Shown here one piece after another: positions 16,673 through 24,918 of a DNA stretch of 59,306 bases (position 1 is the first letter of the stretch; each line of letters starts with the position of its first letter). The notes beneath the pieces were generated by a model that made no database searches, was not told where the DNA came from, and was given only the letters and a program-made list of their open reading frames with translations. Both the position numbers and the translations under genes were made by a program. Source of the stretch: an uncultured Clostridia bacterium (GTDB lineage Bacteria; Bacillota; Clostridia; Oscillospirales; Acutalibacteraceae); the NCBI GenBank assembly GCA_947627345.1, contig CANQVS010000012.1, forward strand, positions 1 through 59,306, in the 5' to 3' direction.

Positions 16673-17701
16673 TTATTTGTTAAGCGAAAGCTCAACTATT
16701 TTTTCGCATAACTCCTTGTAGTCGATACCGACAGCCTCCGCCTCCTGCGGAAGAAGGCTCGTCGGCGTCATTCCGGGGAGCGTATTCGCCTCAAGACAGT
16801 ACGCATCGCCGTTTTCGTCTAAAATAAAATCAATTCGGGCATACGCGTTCAGGTGAAGAACGTTGAATGCTTTAAGCGCGCTTTCACGCAAGATTTTGTC
16901 CTCACGCTCCGTGATTTTCGCGGGACATTTCTCTATGGTAAGACCCGCCTGATATTTGGATTTATAATCGTAAAAGCCCGTAGTCGGGATAATTTCAATC
17001 GGAGGAAGAACTTCATCTCCGAGAATACCGACGGAAAACTCGCGGCCGCTTATGAATTGCTCAACGACAATACTGTCTTCATATTTGAAAGCGTCCGCCA
17101 ATGCCTTTTCAAATTGCTCTCGGTTTTCAGCTTTAGAAATTCCGACACTGCTTCCGCCCGAGCAGGGTTTAATTACGCAGGGAAAATAATTCCAGTCTTG
17201 CGTACTATCGTCTTTATTAAAAATTTCGCCTTTCGGAGTCAGGATTTTGTGCTGTTCAAAAAGCGCCTTTGTAATTCCCTTATCCATAGCGAGCGCGGCG
17301 GCTAAGAAATCAGCGCCCGTATATTTTATTCCGAGAATATCAAAGGTCGCCTGCAGTTTTCCGTTTTCCCCCTCTCCTCCGTGGAGCGCAAAGAATGTAA
17401 TATCGGCATAACGGCATATTTCTATAACATTTTTTCCTAAAAAACAGTCGCTTTTGTCCTCTCTCTCAGCCTTGACCGCGTTAATATCGGGAATGTTTTC
17501 GGAAACCCCGCTGTTGTCTATTAAATCGGCATTGTCGGAAAACAGCTTTTCGGGAGTACATTCCTTTTCATATCCCATAAAAACGTCAATTAAAACAACG
17601 TTGTGTCCCTTTTCTCTTAAAGCGTTTGAAATTTTCGCGCCCGAGGTAATCGCAACGTCGCGCTCGGTGCTGAGCCCGCCCGTAAGTACCGCTATATTCA
17701 T
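16673..17701 (-). CDS. ddl: D-alanine--D-alanine ligase
   Basis: This 342-residue ATP-grasp enzyme joins two D-alanines for peptidoglycan. The N-terminus has G-G-L-S-T-E-R-D, with the Ser-Glu-Arg signature. The ATP-grasp part has K-P-C-S-G-G-S-S-V-G and the C-terminal motif E-A-N-T-L-P-G-M-T. It is 24 bases downstream of yjbQ and 30 upstream of murF. An insertion around residues 50-85 (acidic, N-P-D-I-N-A-like region) makes it somewhat longer than short Ddl proteins. Confidence 0.95.
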   Translation of the reverse strand: MNIAVLTGGLSTERDVAITSGAKISNALREKGHNVVLIDVFMGYEKECTPEKLFSDNADLIDNSGVSENIPDINAVKAEREDKSDCFLGKNVIEICRYADITFFALHGGEGENGKLQATFDILGIKYTGADFLAAALAMDKGITKALFEQHKILTPKGEIFNKDDSTQDWNYFPCVIKPCSGGSSVGISKAENREQFEKALADAFKYEDSIVVEQFISGREFSVGILGDEVLPPIEIIPTTGFYDYKSKYQAGLTIEKCPAKITEREDKILRESALKAFNVLHLNAYARIDFILDENGDAYCLEANTLPGMTPTSLLPQEAEAVGIDYKELCEKIVELSLNK

Positions 17702-17725
17702 AAAATCTCATAGCCTTTCAAAAAT

Positions 17726-18142
17726 TTATTCGCCGATAATTTTTATCAGCGCGTGTTTGTTGCGCTTGCCGTCAAGCTCGTAGTAAAAAATTTGCTCCCA
17801 CGTTCCGAAATCGAGCCTGCCGTCTGTAATCGCACAGACAACCTCACGCCCCATAATTGTGCGCTTTAAATGCGCATCGGCATTGTCCTCAAATCCGTTG
17901 TGGTCGTATTGGCTGTAGGGCTTTTCGGGAGCGAGCTTTTCAAGCCAGCGTTCATAATCACGGTGCAAACCGCTTTCATCATCATTTATGAAAACGGACG
18001 CGGTAATATTCATCGCGTTTACGAGGACTAAGCCCTCCTTAATTCCGCTTTCGTCAACGGCTTTTTGAACGTCCTCGGTAATTCTTATAATCTCACGCCT
18101 TTTCGGGCTGTTAAACCATAATTCTTTTCTGTAGCTTTTCAT
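17726..18142 (-). CDS. yjbQ: YjbQ family protein (UPF0047)
   Basis: This 138-residue protein belongs to the UPF0047/YjbQ family, whose E. coli member has weak thiamine-phosphate-synthase activity that may not be its real role. Recognisable stretches are [15 protein letters not shown]-x-H-N (Y-D-H-N-G), N-A-D-A-H-L-K-R and [10 protein letters not shown]. The His and Asp residues are those that line the family's pocket. It directly abuts the tautomerase-like gene (18143) in the ddl-murF operon. The reason for that pairing is not known. Confidence 0.9.
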   Translation of the reverse strand: MKSYRKELWFNSPKRREIIRITEDVQKAVDESGIKEGLVLVNAMNITASVFINDDESGLHRDYERWLEKLAPEKPYSQYDHNGFEDNADAHLKRTIMGREVVCAITDGRLDFGTWEQIFYYELDGKRNKHALIKIIGE

Positions 18143-18484
18143 TTAAAACATTCCCTTATTAAATCCCCAGTTTTCAACTTCCTCAAATTTGACGTAGCAA
18201 AAGCTCGGATTTACTCCCGCTTTCTCGTTCAGAATATCGCAGATTTTTGCTGTAAGCTTTTCGTAAGCGTCACGTGTGGATTTTCCAAAAATTTTAACCT
18301 CGACAAATGCCGTCGGCTCCTTGTCGCCGTGGAACATCATACTGATTTCGTCCTCGACCGCGCACATAAAATAGCGCGGTGTTTTGCCGGGAAGAAGCGT
18401 AATGGATTCAGTAAGGGCAGTTTCAATTTCACTCTTTTCAGACGCGCTTAATTTCGCGGAAGTTTTTACATCAATAAAAGGCAT
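18143..18484 (-). CDS. MIF/tautomerase-superfamily protein
   Basis: This 113-residue protein begins M-P-F-I-D-V-K-T. After Met removal it exposes the N-terminal proline that is the catalytic base in this superfamily (macrophage-migration-inhibitory-factor type, phenylpyruvate tautomerase-like). The length and beta-alpha-beta duplicated pattern fit the MIF group. ATG 18484 is chosen over an upstream in-frame start because GGAGGGG precedes it and it gives Pro at position 2. It is first gene of the operon with yjbQ, ddl, murF and the HAD gene, after a structured leader. Confidence 0.8.
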   Translation of the reverse strand: MPFIDVKTSAKLSASEKSEIETALTESITLLPGKTPRYFMCAVEDEISMMFHGDKEPTAFVEVKIFGKSTRDAYEKLTAKICDILNEKAGVNPSFCYVKFEEVENWGFNKGMF

Positions 18485-18634
18485 ATTTACCCCTCCAAAA
18501 TTTAAAAGTTTTTCTTTTAACAAAAAGTGCCTGCAACGCAGGTACAGTTAACGGGAGTACAAGCTCCCGCTGAACGAAAGAGAATTCCCCTCGCCGTAAA
18601 AGCTCAAAACCTCTTTCTTATGTTATATTTTCAC
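18485..18634 (-). promoter_or_regulatory. Structured 5' leader, candidate attenuator
   Basis: About 150 nt separate the promoter from the tautomerase start. In the RNA sense there are three hairpins: GAAAGAG with CTCTTTC, GGGAG with CTCCC around an AGCTTGTA-like loop region, and CCTGC-GTT-GCAGG followed by CACTTTTTG. The last looks like an intrinsic terminator upstream of the ribosome site, as in an attenuator or riboswitch. I could not match it to TPP, T-box, SAM or other classes I know. Confidence 0.5.
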
Positions 18635-18641
18635 ATACTAT

Positions 18642-18670
18642 AGTATATTACTTTGACGTATAAAATTCAA
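18642..18670 (-). promoter_or_regulatory. Promoter of the tautomerase-ddl-murF operon
   Basis: On the minus strand TTGAAT, 17 bp and TATACT. The -10 box lies in the perfect 12-bp palindrome ATACTATAGTAT (18635-18646), a possible operator. Confidence 0.65.
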
Positions 18671-18724
18671 GTTTTTTACATTATAAAATCAATAAAACGG
18701 TAACACTATGTCAAAAAGTAAAAA

Positions 18725-18749
18725 GAAAGCAGACGTTTCGCCTGCTTTC
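18725..18749 (-). terminator. Terminator of the mrp operon
   Basis: GAAAGCAG pairs with CTGCTTTC, followed on the minus strand by TTTTTACTTTTT. Confidence 0.8.
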
Positions 18750-18767
18750 CGTATTAAAGTATTTTTA

Positions 18768-19589
18768 TCAAAGTTTTTCTATTTCATCCGCCGCCTGCTC
18801 CATATAATCGCCCTCAAAATCCTCAACTGTTCCGTTGTCGACAGCCTTTGCGAGCTTTGGGTCTATAGGCAGTCTTGCAAGTACCTTTGTGCCGTACTGA
18901 CGGGCGATTTCGTCAATATTGCTCTCGCCGTAAATATAGTGTTTCGTTTTGCAGTCGGGACACATAAAGTAACTCATATTTTCAACAATTCCGAGAATGG
19001 GAATATTCATCATCTGCGCCATTTTTACCGCCTTGGAAACTATCATTGAAACAAGTTCCTGCGGAGATGTTACGATTATAATCGCGTCAACGGGAATACT
19101 CTGGAAAACCGTCAGCGCGACGTCGCCTGTTCCCGGAGGCATATCAACAAACATATAGTCCTCGTTCGCCCAAATTACATCGGTCCAAAACTGCTTTACA
19201 GTTCCCGAAATAAGCGCGCCTCGCCAGATTACGGGGTCGGTTTCATTTTCAAGCAGAAGATTTATCGACATTATGTCGATACCCGTCTTTGAGGTTTCGG
19301 GAAAAATTCCGTCGTCGTTGCCCTTTGCGCGGGTGTGAATATTAAAAGCTTTCGGAATAGACGGACCCGTAATGTCCGCGTCAAGAATCGCGGTCTTTTT
19401 ACCGCGCCTGTTCATAGTTACCGCCAATGCCGAGGTAACGAGGCTTTTTCCTACTCCTCCCTTACCCGAAATTACGCCGATTACCTTTTTAACCGAGCTG
19501 AATTGGTGGAGCTTTTCACGCATATCCTGCGGAGCTGTTCTGCTTGTGCAGTTTTCAGAGCAGGACGAGCAGTTGTTGTCACAACCCAT
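18768..19589 (-). CDS. mrp: Mrp/NBP35-family ATP-binding iron-sulfur carrier
   Basis: This 273-residue P-loop ATPase is thought to carry and hand over [4Fe-4S] clusters to apoproteins. The deviant Walker A G-K-G-G-V-G-K-S is at about 42-49, D-A-D-I-T-G-P-S and D-M-P-P-G-T-G-D follow, and the cluster-binding C-P-D-C motif is at Cys210/Cys213. The N-terminus has an extra cysteine cluster (Cys3, Cys7, Cys10, Cys14), as in Nbp35-like members. It is the last gene of a three-gene operon after two anchored proteins of unknown role. Confidence 0.9.
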   Translation of the reverse strand: MGCDNNCSSCSENCTSRTAPQDMREKLHQFSSVKKVIGVISGKGGVGKSLVTSALAVTMNRRGKKTAILDADITGPSIPKAFNIHTRAKGNDDGIFPETSKTGIDIMSINLLLENETDPVIWRGALISGTVKQFWTDVIWANEDYMFVDMPPGTGDVALTVFQSIPVDAIIIVTSPQELVSMIVSKAVKMAQMMNIPILGIVENMSYFMCPDCKTKHYIYGESNIDEIARQYGTKVLARLPIDPKLAKAVDNGTVEDFEGDYMEQAADEIEKL

Positions 19590-19605
19590 TTATATCATTC
19601 CTTTT

Positions 19606-20874
19606 TTAATTTGTTGTTATTGATGAGATAACCTGATTTGTGAGGTTGGAAAGCGAGGTGTATTTATTCATAGCCGTTTCGTCACTGTCGTCAAACTGAA
19701 CGTCGCTCGGAGTTACTATTACAACCTTGCTTCCGTCAGAGGCGGTGAGAACTTTCTTAGCGTTTAAATCACCGTAGGAATTGTCGCCCGGCTTAAATGT
19801 ATAAACCGAAAGGAGCATTCCGCTTCCGTAATTTTTGTAGTTATAAGTTTCATAGTAGGTGACGCAGTTGCCGTTTGTGGTTTCGGTTGTTCCGTCCTCC
19901 CACGACTGCGGAACGCTGATGTTGTACGGATTATCGAGAGCTTCGGTTTTTTTCTCGGTTTCGGTTTCCGTTTCAGTTTCCGTTTCGGTAGCCTTTGTGG
20001 TCGGGGCTGTTGTCTTCTTTTGGGCGGTTGTCGCCTGTTCGTTTTCCTCAGTCGCGTTAACGCCCAGGTTGTCGAACTCGTTTAGCTTACAGCTTGAAAC
20101 GGGGAGTTGGTCGTCAATGTTAAAAAGAATTTCCGTAACATAGTAAACGGTGTCGTTTTCTATGATTTTTACGTTGGCAGTGCGGATTTCCTCGCCTGTT
20201 GTCTGGAAGAAATAAACGTCCTCTGCATCTGCAGGGATAGTGCATTTCCACATATTTTCATACTCTACGCAGGGAGAACAGCTTTGCTGTTCATCGTTGT
20301 TTTTGTATTTGTAGCCTACGCTTACGTCTGCGCCCCAGTTGTAAACAACTCCATCGTTGTCCATTAAGTTTATGTTAACCGAAGGTTTATCAAAATATAC
20401 GGTAATTTCATCGCCGTTATTCGGGGAGAAAACACCCATTGCAAAGCACGCGCCCACAACTACCGCCGCAACCGCGACAATCGCGACAATTATACCGCAG
20501 ATTATCGCTGTTTTCTTGGTGTTGTTTTTGCGTTTCTTTTCTGCGTATACGCTTTCATCGTAGAAATAAGGCTCGGCGTTTTTGTCAATAAACGCGTCGT
20601 CGTTTTGCTCGTCATACTCGTCATAATAAGGCTGTACAATTTCTTCATCGGAATGGCTGTTTTCATTTTCCGAGGAGTTAGCATTTTCAGCGGAAACAGG
20701 TCTTTCAAAGCCGTTGCCTTTTTCAAATTCAGGTTTTGAGGGCGTATACACCTTTTCCGAAATATTCTGTTCCGTATTTACTTCGAGAGATACAGGCTCT
20801 CCGCAAACGTAACAGGTCTTGTCGTTTTCTGTCAGATATGCACCGCAATTTGGGCATCTTCTTTTCTCTGTCAT
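19606..20874 (-). CDS. Zinc-ribbon membrane-anchored protein
   Basis: This 422-residue protein has an N-terminal zinc ribbon (Cys7, Cys10, Cys21, Cys24), an acidic disordered linker, one membrane segment (about 122-149), then an outside part with two likely beta-rich regions. A T-A-P/T-E linker separates those regions; its (Thr-Glu)n run is coded by hexanucleotide repeats (GTTTCG/GTTTCC type) at about 19945-19990. The layout, inside zinc ribbon and outside domain, resembles Firmicutes sensors or accessory proteins of no known function. The family is unknown to me. It lies between a low-complexity anchored protein and mrp in one operon. Confidence 0.75.
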   Translation of the reverse strand: MTEKRRCPNCGAYLTENDKTCYVCGEPVSLEVNTEQNISEKVYTPSKPEFEKGNGFERPVSAENANSSENENSHSDEEIVQPYYDEYDEQNDDAFIDKNAEPYFYDESVYAEKKRKNNTKKTAIICGIIVAIVAVAAVVVGACFAMGVFSPNNGDEITVYFDKPSVNINLMDNDGVVYNWGADVSVGYKYKNNDEQQSCSPCVEYENMWKCTIPADAEDVYFFQTTGEEIRTANVKIIENDTVYYVTEILFNIDDQLPVSSCKLNEFDNLGVNATEENEQATTAQKKTTAPTTKATETETETETETEKKTEALDNPYNISVPQSWEDGTTETTNGNCVTYYETYNYKNYGSGMLLSVYTFKPGDNSYGDLNAKKVLTASDGSKVVIVTPSDVQFDDSDETAMNKYTSLSNLTNQVISSITTN

Positions 20875-20903
20875 AATTTCATAGCCTTTCTGTTTAGTGG
20901 ACT

Positions 20904-21530
20904 TTAATCGGTCGCCATCATTGAATCGTCGTCGTCTTCTTTGTCATCGTCTCCCATAGGCTCTGTAGCAGGAGCTTTGGTGGGTTTTACGGTAGGTTTG
21001 GTTGTGGCTTTTGTAGGTTTGGCAGTCGCTTTGGTTGCAGGTTTTGTCGCCTTTGTCGCCTTTGTGGGCGCTTTCGTTGCGGGAGTGGTTTCGGCGCGTG
21101 TTGCCGGTGGCTCTGTTTCGTCCTGCTCCTCAACATTATTATCATTGTTATTTGCTATTTGAGCTTGAGTTTGAGTTGCAGCGGAAGACGAGGTTGTTTC
21201 AGTTGATACGGACGTTGACTCGCTTTCGGAGGGTTGGGCAGAATTTGAACATCCTCTGATTGAGAAGATTGTAACAACTACGATTAAAATAACCGCAATG
21301 ACAGAAGCTATGATAATAATTATCGGCGCCTTGTTGCTTTTTGTTTTTCCGCGTCCATTATAATCGGAATAGCTGTAGAGGTCAGGCTGTTCCTCAAACG
21401 GGTAATCAACGTCAACAGGGGAGTTATCCGCGCCGTTTTGAGAGTCAAAACCATCGCCGTAATCCACCTCTTCGTTTCTTCGCCTTTTTATACTGATTTT
21501 TTGTGTATCAAAATCGTCTTTACGGGGCAT
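20904..21530 (-). CDS. Membrane-anchored low-complexity (Thr/Lys/Ala-Pro) protein
   Basis: This 208-residue protein has an acidic cytoplasmic N-terminus (1-66), one membrane segment (about 69-90, rich in Ile/Val) and an extracellular tail. The tail is first Ser/Thr/Gln-rich, then T-K-A-T-K-P-A-T-K repeats (about 145-190), and ends in an acidic D-D-D-K-E-D-D-D-D patch. No catalytic domain is seen. It may span the wall or be glycosylated; that is inference. First gene of the operon with the zinc-ribbon protein and mrp, starting behind a GGAGG site and a consensus promoter. Confidence 0.7.
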   Translation of the reverse strand: MPRKDDFDTQKISIKRRRNEEVDYGDGFDSQNGADNSPVDVDYPFEEQPDLYSYSDYNGRGKTKSNKAPIIIIIASVIAVILIVVVTIFSIRGCSNSAQPSESESTSVSTETTSSSAATQTQAQIANNNDNNVEEQDETEPPATRAETTPATKAPTKATKATKPATKATAKPTKATTKPTVKPTKAPATEPMGDDDKEDDDDSMMATD

Positions 21531-21566
21531 AAAAACCTCCTGTATTTCAAAATTATTCTAACTTCC

Positions 21567-21595
21567 ATAATACCCCCGAGCTAAAGATTTGTCAA
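21567..21595 (-). promoter_or_regulatory. Promoter of the anchored-protein/mrp operon
   Basis: On the minus strand TTGACA, 17 bp and TATTAT, about 37 bases before the ATG at 21530. Confidence 0.75.
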
Positions 21596-21758
21596 GGAAA
21601 ATATAAGCTTGCGGAGGAAATGTTTACTGCTTGTTTCTGTTAATAAACAACAATGGGACAGGTTATGATTTTATTTTACAATTTTAAAATTGCCCGTATA
21701 TTATTTTTATTAATAAACCATTAAATGTTTAAACATTAAATGTTTAAATATAAATACA

Positions 21759-21784
21759 GGGCAGACAGGAAAACCCGTCTGCCC
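21759..21784 (-). terminator. Terminator of the 192-aa membrane protein gene
   Basis: GGGCAGAC pairs with GTCTGCCC. Only a mixed T/A tail follows on the minus strand. Nearby 21724-21737 is the perfect palindrome AATGTTTAAACATT. Confidence 0.65.
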
Positions 21785-21797
21785 GAAAGATTAAAAG

Positions 21798-22376
21798 TTA
21801 TTCTTCTTCAACAACCGCCGTGCCCTCGACAACAATTTCGTCCACATAGTTTTCATATGTGGGCTGTGCAGGCTCCTGTTTTTCTTCGTCCGCTTCGTTT
21901 ATATCCGCCTCAAGTCCGCCCTCGAGAACTTCCTTGTCCTCCTCTTTGTCTAAAGGATTTTCATCGTTCTCCGATACGGTTTCAAACCCGCTTATAAAGG
22001 TATAGGGAACGCCGTAGCCGAGAGCTATCGCCGCCATAAGCGCAACTGCTCCGTTGCCCGCGTCTGCAACAGCCTCGTGCATCGGAAATCCCGCGATAAC
22101 ATACGAGAGTATTACAAGCAGAGCGGGAATGTCAAGCACGATAAGAGTAACAAGGCTGAAACGCTTTACGGTTTTTCCCTCGCCGACACGCGTAGCGTAG
22201 AAAACGAGCAGACCGAAAACCGCGAAAATCACAACCATAAGCAAGCTCTTAATAAGCTCGTCTGTCTGCGTGTTCGCAAAGCTTACGAAGAAATATCCGC
22301 AGATTATGTAAGCGATAATCAAAAATGCCGAAAAGAAAAGATTAACCTTTTCGTGAGAAGTAGTTTTTTTGTTCAT
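21798..22376 (-). CDS. Four-TM membrane protein with acidic C-terminus
   Basis: This 192-residue protein has about four membrane segments (roughly 14-36, 43-62, 75-98 and 107-128), then an acidic tail of some 60 residues rich in Glu. No family is recognised. ATG 22376 (M-N-K-K-T-T) is chosen; the longer frame would run into the structured leader. The gene is one of three in this window with the pseudoknot-type leader, so its translation is probably controlled in the same way as dnaK and leuD. Confidence 0.7.
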   Translation of the reverse strand: MNKKTTSHEKVNLFFSAFLIIAYIICGYFFVSFANTQTDELIKSLLMVVIFAVFGLLVFYATRVGEGKTVKRFSLVTLIVLDIPALLVILSYVIAGFPMHEAVADAGNGAVALMAAIALGYGVPYTFISGFETVSENDENPLDKEEDKEVLEGGLEADINEADEEKQEPAQPTYENYVDEIVVEGTAVVEEE

Positions 22377-22494
22377 ATTTTCGTTACACCTTTCTGCCCA
22401 CAAAATAGAGGTTTATTATTTTGATTTTTATTTGGATAAGGAGTTAAAATTTCACGATGCCTTATCGTGGGCGGATAAGGCGTAACGGAAATTC
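22377..22494 (-). promoter_or_regulatory. Pseudoknot-type leader, copy A
   Basis: In the RNA sense: GCCTTAT-CCGCCCACG-ATAAGGC hairpin, an AT-rich spacer, then TTGTGGGCAGAAAGG. The loop's GCCCAC can pair with GTGGGC. Outer arms CGTTAC (before GCCTT) and GTAACG (after AAAGG) can pair, which would hide the ribosome site AGAAAGG. Compare copies B (26779-26942) and C (32888-33054). Confidence 0.75.
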
Positions 22495-22588
22495 AGAATA
22501 TTTTTGTTGCCGTTTGTGACAAAAGAGCAGTTATTTCTCCTGATACAACGAGATTTGCTCTATATTTTAAACCGCTTTAAGCGACAGG

Positions 22589-23512
22589 TTACTGTTTCAG
22601 CTTTGCCGCGAGGCATACCCAACCGCCGTCCTCGATATGTTCGATAATATCAAAAGACTTGCCGATTTTTTCTGATACCTCCGCGCCTCGGGAGTCAATA
22701 ATTCCGCTCATAATATAGACGGTATCGGGATTCATAAATTCCTTAACTCCCTTTGATAAACTTATTATAGCATCTGCAACGATATTTGCAACAATTAAAT
22801 TGTATTTTCCGCTTACTTTTTGCGTTAAGTCGCCGACAATTGCGGTAAATCGGTCGTCAACCTTGTTGAGCCTTGCGTTTTCGACTGCGGTTTTTACGGC
22901 AATTTCGTCAATATCAACGCCGACAGCGCTTTTCGCCCCGAGCAAAAGCGACGCTATAGCGAGTATTCCGCTTCCGCATCCGACATCGAGGACGGTATAT
23001 TCAGGTTTAATATATTTTTCAATCATTTCAAGGCAGAGCTTGGTGGTTTCGTGGTTTCCTGTTCCGAACGCAAGCCCCGGGTCTATATTTAAAACAACTC
23101 TTTCCCCTGCGTCAAAGTCGTCGCGCCACGTCGGGCGGATTAAAATTTTCTGTCCGACGGGAGTGGGGTTAAAGAACTTCTTCCAGTTGTTGCGCCAGTC
23201 CTCGTCCATAGTTTTTGAGGTATCGAGCTTGTGCTCTATGCCCTCCGCCGTGTAGCGTTCAGACAGAAAGGCGAGCGCCTCCGCAGGATTTACATCGGGT
23301 TCAAGGTAGATATGAATATATGCTTTGCTCCTGTCTTTAGAGAGCAAATCCTCGTCAATAAGGTCGATATGTGCTATATTAAAAACATCCTCCTCAAGCT
23401 CTGAGTAATCCTCAATATAGATGCCGTAGGGAACGACCATATTCGCAATATCGCCCGCTTTGTCCGTGTCATTTGAATTTATTGAAATTTTAATTTCCGT
23501 CCATTGCGCCAT
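22589..23512 (-). CDS. prmA: Ribosomal protein L11 methyltransferase
   Basis: This 307-residue SAM-dependent methyltransferase trimethylates lysines and the N-terminus of ribosomal protein L11. A small N-terminal substrate-recognition domain is followed by the Rossmann methyltransferase domain with V-L-D-V-G-C-G-S-G-I-L (about 176-186). G-T-G-N-H-E-T-T and a post-motif N-I-V-A-D are typical of PrmA. PrmA downstream of dnaJ is a common order in Firmicutes (hrcA-grpE-dnaK-dnaJ-prmA). Here a terminator separates it from dnaJ. Confidence 0.95.
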   Translation of the reverse strand: MAQWTEIKISINSNDTDKAGDIANMVVPYGIYIEDYSELEEDVFNIAHIDLIDEDLLSKDRSKAYIHIYLEPDVNPAEALAFLSERYTAEGIEHKLDTSKTMDEDWRNNWKKFFNPTPVGQKILIRPTWRDDFDAGERVVLNIDPGLAFGTGNHETTKLCLEMIEKYIKPEYTVLDVGCGSGILAIASLLLGAKSAVGVDIDEIAVKTAVENARLNKVDDRFTAIVGDLTQKVSGKYNLIVANIVADAIISLSKGVKEFMNPDTVYIMSGIIDSRGAEVSEKIGKSFDIIEHIEDGGWVCLAAKLKQ

Positions 23513-23566
23513 ACTATCATCTCATTTCCAAGCTATATTATAAAGCAAAACAAAAAATAAAACAAG

Positions 23567-23606
23567 TCGGGAGGACGCGGCTGTAATGTCAGACTGTCCT
23601 CCCGAT
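23567..23606 (-). terminator. Terminator after dnaJ
   Basis: TCGGGAGGAC pairs with GTCCTCCCGA, followed on the minus strand by TTGTTTTATTTTTTG. Confidence 0.8.
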
Positions 23607-23637
23607 TAAATTGCTTGTATATTAAATTGCTTGTATA
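23606..23637. repeat. Perfect 16-bp tandem duplication
   Basis: TTAAATTGCTTGTATA occurs twice in a row between dnaJ and its terminator. It is probably a replication-slippage product. Confidence 0.8.
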
Positions 23638-23645
23638 AAGAAATT

Positions 23646-24788
23646 TTATTCGCCAAACATCTTCTTTATCTTTTCCTTGAAATTTCTGCGCTTTGCGTAG
23701 TTTTTGTCGTTGAGCGACTCGCCAAACTCGTTGACGGCCTTTTTCTGTTTTGAGTTCAGACCGCGGGGAATCTCCACGTTCATCTTAACGTACTGGTCGC
23801 CCCTGCCCCTGCCGTTTAAGTGGGGGATACCTTTGCCTTTGAGTTTAAAAACATCTCCCGGCTGTGTCCCCTCGTGTACGGAGTAGCTCACCTTTCCGTC
23901 AAGCGTAGGTACGGTTACCTCGGAGCCGAGCATTGCCTGCGCGACCGTGATTGGCATTTCGCACCAGACGTCGTCGCCCCTGCGCTCAAAAATCTCGTGG
24001 GGTTTAACCTTTATGAATACATGTAAATCGCCCGCGGGACCGCCGTTGATACCGCTGTTGCCGTGACCGCCGACATTTAAAATCTGTTCGTCCGAAATGC
24101 CTGCGGGAATAGTTATGTCTATTTTCTTAGCCGTTTTTTTCCTGCCGTTTCCGTTACAGGATTTGCAGGGGGTATCAATAATTTTACCTTTGCCTCGGCA
24201 GACGTCGCACGCGCGCTGAGTCTGAACTACGCCGAAAGGCGAGCGCTGGCTGACGGTAACCCGTCCCGTTCCCGAACACGCCGAACAGGTTCTCGCCTGC
24301 GTACCCTTTTGCGCGCCTGTGCCGTGGCAGTCGTCGCAGGTTACTATGTTGTTGTAGGATATAGTTTTTTTACAGCCTTTAGCCGCCTCCTCAAAGGAAA
24401 TAACAACCTGCGTTTCAACGTCGTTACCTCTTTTCGGAGCGTTGGGATTACTGCGCCGGTTTCCGCCGAAACCGCCGAATCCGCCGAAAAAGCTGTTAAA
24501 AATATCTCCGATGTCCATATCCTGCCCGAACGGACTTCCTCCGCCCGCGCCGAAATTCGGGTCAACGCCCGCGTGGCCGTATTGGTCGTAACGCGCGCGC
24601 TTTTCGGTATCGGACAGAACCTCGTACGCCTCGTTGATTTCCTTGAATTTTTCTTCGGCAACCTTGTCGCCGGGGTGGAGGTCGGGGTGATACTGCTTAG
24701 CGCTTTTTCGGTAAGCTTTTTTTATCTCATCGTCCGAGGCGCCCTTTTGAACGCCGAGGACCTCGTAATAATCTCTCTTATCTGCCAT
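23646..24788 (-). CDS. dnaJ: Chaperone protein DnaJ
   Basis: This 380-residue Hsp40 co-chaperone stimulates DnaK's ATPase and delivers clients. The J domain has H-P-D (in Y-H-P-D-L-H-P-G, near residue 35). A Gly/Phe-rich segment (about 77-115) follows, then four C-x2-C-x-G-x-G zinc repeats (C-D-D-C, C-S-A-C, C-D-V-C and C-K-S-C) and the two-lobed C-terminal domain. It is last of the heat-shock cluster, 130 bases after dnaK. Confidence 0.97.
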   Translation of the reverse strand: MADKRDYYEVLGVQKGASDDEIKKAYRKSAKQYHPDLHPGDKVAEEKFKEINEAYEVLSDTEKRARYDQYGHAGVDPNFGAGGGSPFGQDMDIGDIFNSFFGGFGGFGGNRRSNPNAPKRGNDVETQVVISFEEAAKGCKKTISYNNIVTCDDCHGTGAQKGTQARTCSACSGTGRVTVSQRSPFGVVQTQRACDVCRGKGKIIDTPCKSCNGNGRKKTAKKIDITIPAGISDEQILNVGGHGNSGINGGPAGDLHVFIKVKPHEIFERRGDDVWCEMPITVAQAMLGSEVTVPTLDGKVSYSVHEGTQPGDVFKLKGKGIPHLNGRGRGDQYVKMNVEIPRGLNSKQKKAVNEFGESLNDKNYAKRRNFKEKIKKMFGE

Positions 24789-24839
24789 AGTCCCTCCTGA
24801 AAAGCTGAAAGTTTACGCAATATAGCAACGCCGACAACA

Positions 24840-24864
24840 GAGCTGTTCCTTTCAGGGACAGCTC
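24840..24864 (-). other. Hairpin between dnaK and dnaJ
   Basis: In the RNA sense GAGCTGTC-CCT pairs with AGG-AACAGCTC over a GAA loop. No T-run follows, so it more likely protects or processes the transcript than ends it. Confidence 0.6.
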
Positions 24865-24918
24865 CGTTTTGAATCTTGCTTTTACAGAAACACGGTTTCT
24901 ATAAATTAAATATCCTGA

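Noticed and set aside
18485..18634. T-box or TPP riboswitch before the tautomerase-ddl-murF operon
   Set aside because: The T-box motif and the TPP-binding consensus are absent, although YjbQ suggested a thiamine link.
23575..23600. Further copy of the 111-nt repeat near the dnaJ terminator
   Set aside because: Only about ten bases (GACATTACAG) match, which chance explains.
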